Shown: positions 61,968 to 64,000 of the stretch, piece by piece | How the letters are laid out: every line of letters begins with the position of its first letter | How positions within the stretch are numbered: position 1 is the stretch's first letter | Assembly: GCA_023213315.1 (NCBI GenBank) | Contig: JAKCPI010001729.1 | Coordinates: forward strand, 1 to 64,000 | Source: Euborellia annulipes | Lineage: Eukaryota > Arthropoda > Insecta > Dermaptera > Anisolabididae | Length of the DNA: 64,000 nucleotides | Direction of reading: 5' to 3' | Made by a program: the position numbers and the translations under genes | Notes under the pieces: model-generated | The model's database searches: none | What the model was told of the DNA's origin: nothing | Seen by the model: only the letters and a program-made list of their open reading frames with translations

Positions 61968-62849
61968 AGTTACTTCATTGACCAACACATGATATATATA
62001 ATTCTTTATCGAAAATAATAATGTGATGAAGATAGGGGCAGCCTGGTGGATATTATTGAGAAGGATGAATAATAATATTTTATAATACAATATTTAGCAA
62101 AACATAATATTTTTTAACCAAAAAACTGTGACATCAAAAAGTTTAAGAATTCAAATTCGCAAATTTTCCAAAACACAATGGACCAATGGACCAAATTCAA
62201 GGCCGATAACTCGAACAGGGGTGAATTTGTCATTATCATAGAAAAAGAAAGTGCTTCTATCGCTCAGCCAAACCTAAATAAAAAAAAAAAATTACTATCG
62301 CTCAATTTTGTTTGATTGCTTTTTCGGCAAAAAAAAGAAACATCGATTTCTATAACATTTTTTTTTTTTACCAAATAGCTCAGGGCTCTCGATACCGTAC
62401 CGGCTGTAATAGAGAATGGAATTGGCTAATTATACGCGTTAGAGAAAACAGCTCTAAAGCTTAGAGAGAGCGCGAGAGCTTTTAATTTATGCAACCAACA
62501 CACAGATGCATGTATATTTGTTTGTACAGACAAAATTTTTCAATTATCAGATCATTATCTTATCAGAAAAATTAACATCATCTCCCTAATGACGTCTCTA
62601 AACTCTAAGAGCTGACTCAGAACTCTAGCTCTTTGGCTGATACAGATAGAATTTTGAACAGAGATATATAGCTTAATTGATAGAGGAATAGCAGAAGAGA
62701 AAGTTTATAAGTTTAGCCAATAAATTAATTGAGAAGGATGTTGATATTGAGATGATTTTCATTCTCTTTCTGGCTGCATTATCTGTATGTATGTATGTAT
62801 AAAAAGCGACGTAATAAATTGACGAAATTGAGGGACAGTTAACCTCGTG

Positions 62850-62920
62850 GTGTTCTGAAGAAGGAGTCGTGAGCACTCCGAAACTTCGTCGATTAGGCCA
62901 AAAATCATCTCCAAATTGTT
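62850..62920 (+). mobile_element. Single-unit element with hammerhead-like core
   Basis: CTGAAGA (62855-62861), A, GGAGT (62863-62867), 7-base loop, ACTCC (62875-62879), GAAA (62880-62883), CTTCGTCG, then TTAGGCCAAAAAT. Perfect 5-bp stem. Confidence 0.75.
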
Positions 62921-63001
62921 TATTTATAAGTTTACTTTTTTTTTTTAGAAAACACTTGATGATGATCCAATTTTGAAACCGAAGTCGTTAATCTGAAATA
63001 T

Positions 63002-63112
63002 CTCACATTCACACACACATTCACAGTCCTTTCGGCAACTTAGGCCTTTTAAGACTTTTACGATAACCGTTATTTAATAATATATATTTATTTGGGGTCC
63101 AGGCATTCTTAT
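63002..63112 (-). repeat. SINE type 1, 5'-truncated copy with 14-bp target duplication
   Basis: Only the tail half of the SINE (CTTTCGGCAACTTAGGCC, CGATAACCGTTATTTAATA, GGGGTCCAGGCATTC). Exact TTAATCTGAAATAT at 62988-63001 and 63113-63126. Confidence 0.9.
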
Positions 63113-63397
63113 TTAATCTGAAATATATTTCCAAAGAAGTTTTATATATAGGATTAGGTAGGTAAAATTATTTTAGAACTTTTCTTTTTCGATATGTAGA
63201 ATAGTTGTTGAGATTTAATGGCAAATATACTATGGAAGGATGAAGTACAGGCAACCACAATTAAAACATTCTCGATTCTCTCTGGCTGGTCCGCCGATTT
63301 ATATCTCATAGAACCCAAATTTTTTTTGTCGCTCATATCGAACCCTTGTAGGTAGGACCTGGGAGTCGATATAGACCACTTTGGGAATCACTGACTC

Positions 63398-63624
63398 AAG
63401 CTGAACGCACACCAATTGAGCAAAAATGTTTTCAAGCAAAACGTTTTTGACTAATCGTGCCAAAAACTGCTTTTCTATGGATCAACGCACACCGAGCAGG
63501 CAAAACACAATCGAGCATGATTCGACATCATTGAACAAAATGTTTTGCCATTGAGCGTTTTGCTCAATCGGTGTGCGTTGGCATTGAGCAAAACGTTTTT
63601 GCTCAATTGGTGTGCAATCAGCTT
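63398..63624. mobile_element. MITE-like palindromic element with repeated ends
   Basis: AAGCTGAACGCACACCAATT and reversed AATTGGTGTGCAATCAGCTT ends. The words GAGCAAAA and CGCACACC / GGTGTGCG recur inside, so the ends have been duplicated internally. 227 bp. Confidence 0.85.
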
Positions 63625-63659
63625 TAAATGAATCCTTAATTATTTAATAATTATATTTA

Positions 63660-63740
63660 AAAATCGGTTCTCTGTGAATGCTCAGACGTTTCGAGCAAAA
63701 TTTATTCGCCCATCCTTAGTGAACAATTCTATTGAAATTA
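63660..63740 (-). mobile_element. Single-unit element, GAGCGAA stem family
   Basis: Reverse strand: CTAAGGA, T, GGGCGAA-TAAAT-TTTGCTC, GAAACGTCTGAGC, ATTCACAGAGAACC. The stem pairs with one G-U; the core T-G of CTGANGA is mutated to TA. Confidence 0.75.
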
Positions 63741-64000
63741 AATAGAATACATAGTAGAGTAATATATGAACCCTGTTATGCAATGGTGTGTCAAAGACCA
63801 AACATCGAGTTTTGAGAAAATCAACATTAAAGTTTTTTGTTTTCATTGGATTATATATAATTTTTTTTGTCAATTGTGCAAGTAACATTAAATATAAATT
63901 TTTTTAGGACATATTTCATAAAAAATACTATTAATTATAGCATTTGAAACAATATTCCGTGCTTAACTCAATTTTTAATTTTTTTTGGTCTTTGACACAC

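Overview
The window is AT-rich, intron-rich and densely packed with repeats. This, together with one clearly recognisable gene, points to an animal, most probably an arthropod. The gene is neuroglian (Nrg), the arthropod member of the L1CAM family, on the + strand with coding exons from 4506 to 37463. I spliced 13 common exons and two alternative last exons by eye. Every junction keeps frame and GT-AG, giving 1270 aa (long form) or 1256 aa (short form). The protein has a signal peptide, six Ig domains, five FnIII domains, one membrane span, a conserved juxtamembrane segment and an ankyrin-binding FIGQY motif present in both last exons. The family identity is firm; the species is not determined.

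Layout: 1-4504 is upstream sequence with no firm gene, two copies of an AT-rich repeat and a small GC-richer patch. 4505-37463 is Nrg, whose introns of 64 bp to 7.8 kb carry most of the repeats. 37464-38050 is the 3' UTR and its likely poly(A) sites. 38050-64000 has no convincing protein gene; it is a mosaic of mobile-element remnants, plus one GC-rich island (about 53870-54260) that may hold first exons of another gene.

Mobile elements fall into at least seven groups: (1) tRNA-headed SINEs, several with exact 12-15 bp target-site duplications; (2) LINE 3' ends; (3) TTAA-flanked MITE-like elements of two families; (4) PIF/Harbinger-like MITEs with TWA duplications; (5) mariner-like TA-flanked MITEs; (6) a roughly 0.65-0.7 kb dispersed family with a large 3' hairpin (ten copies or derivatives); (7) a large and diverse set of mostly inverted-dimer (foldback) elements.

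The most interesting signal is group 7. About twenty elements whose arms are otherwise unrelated share one small core: CTGANGA, one extra A or T, a short hairpin whose stem sequence changes but stays paired, then GAAA and usually CGTC. This closely resembles the catalytic core of a hammerhead ribozyme (with a consistent one-base insertion). Three insertions have exact 10-16 bp target-site duplications, which suggests retro-type insertion, perhaps by Penelope-like elements. This is an inference and needs a structure search and a cleavage test.
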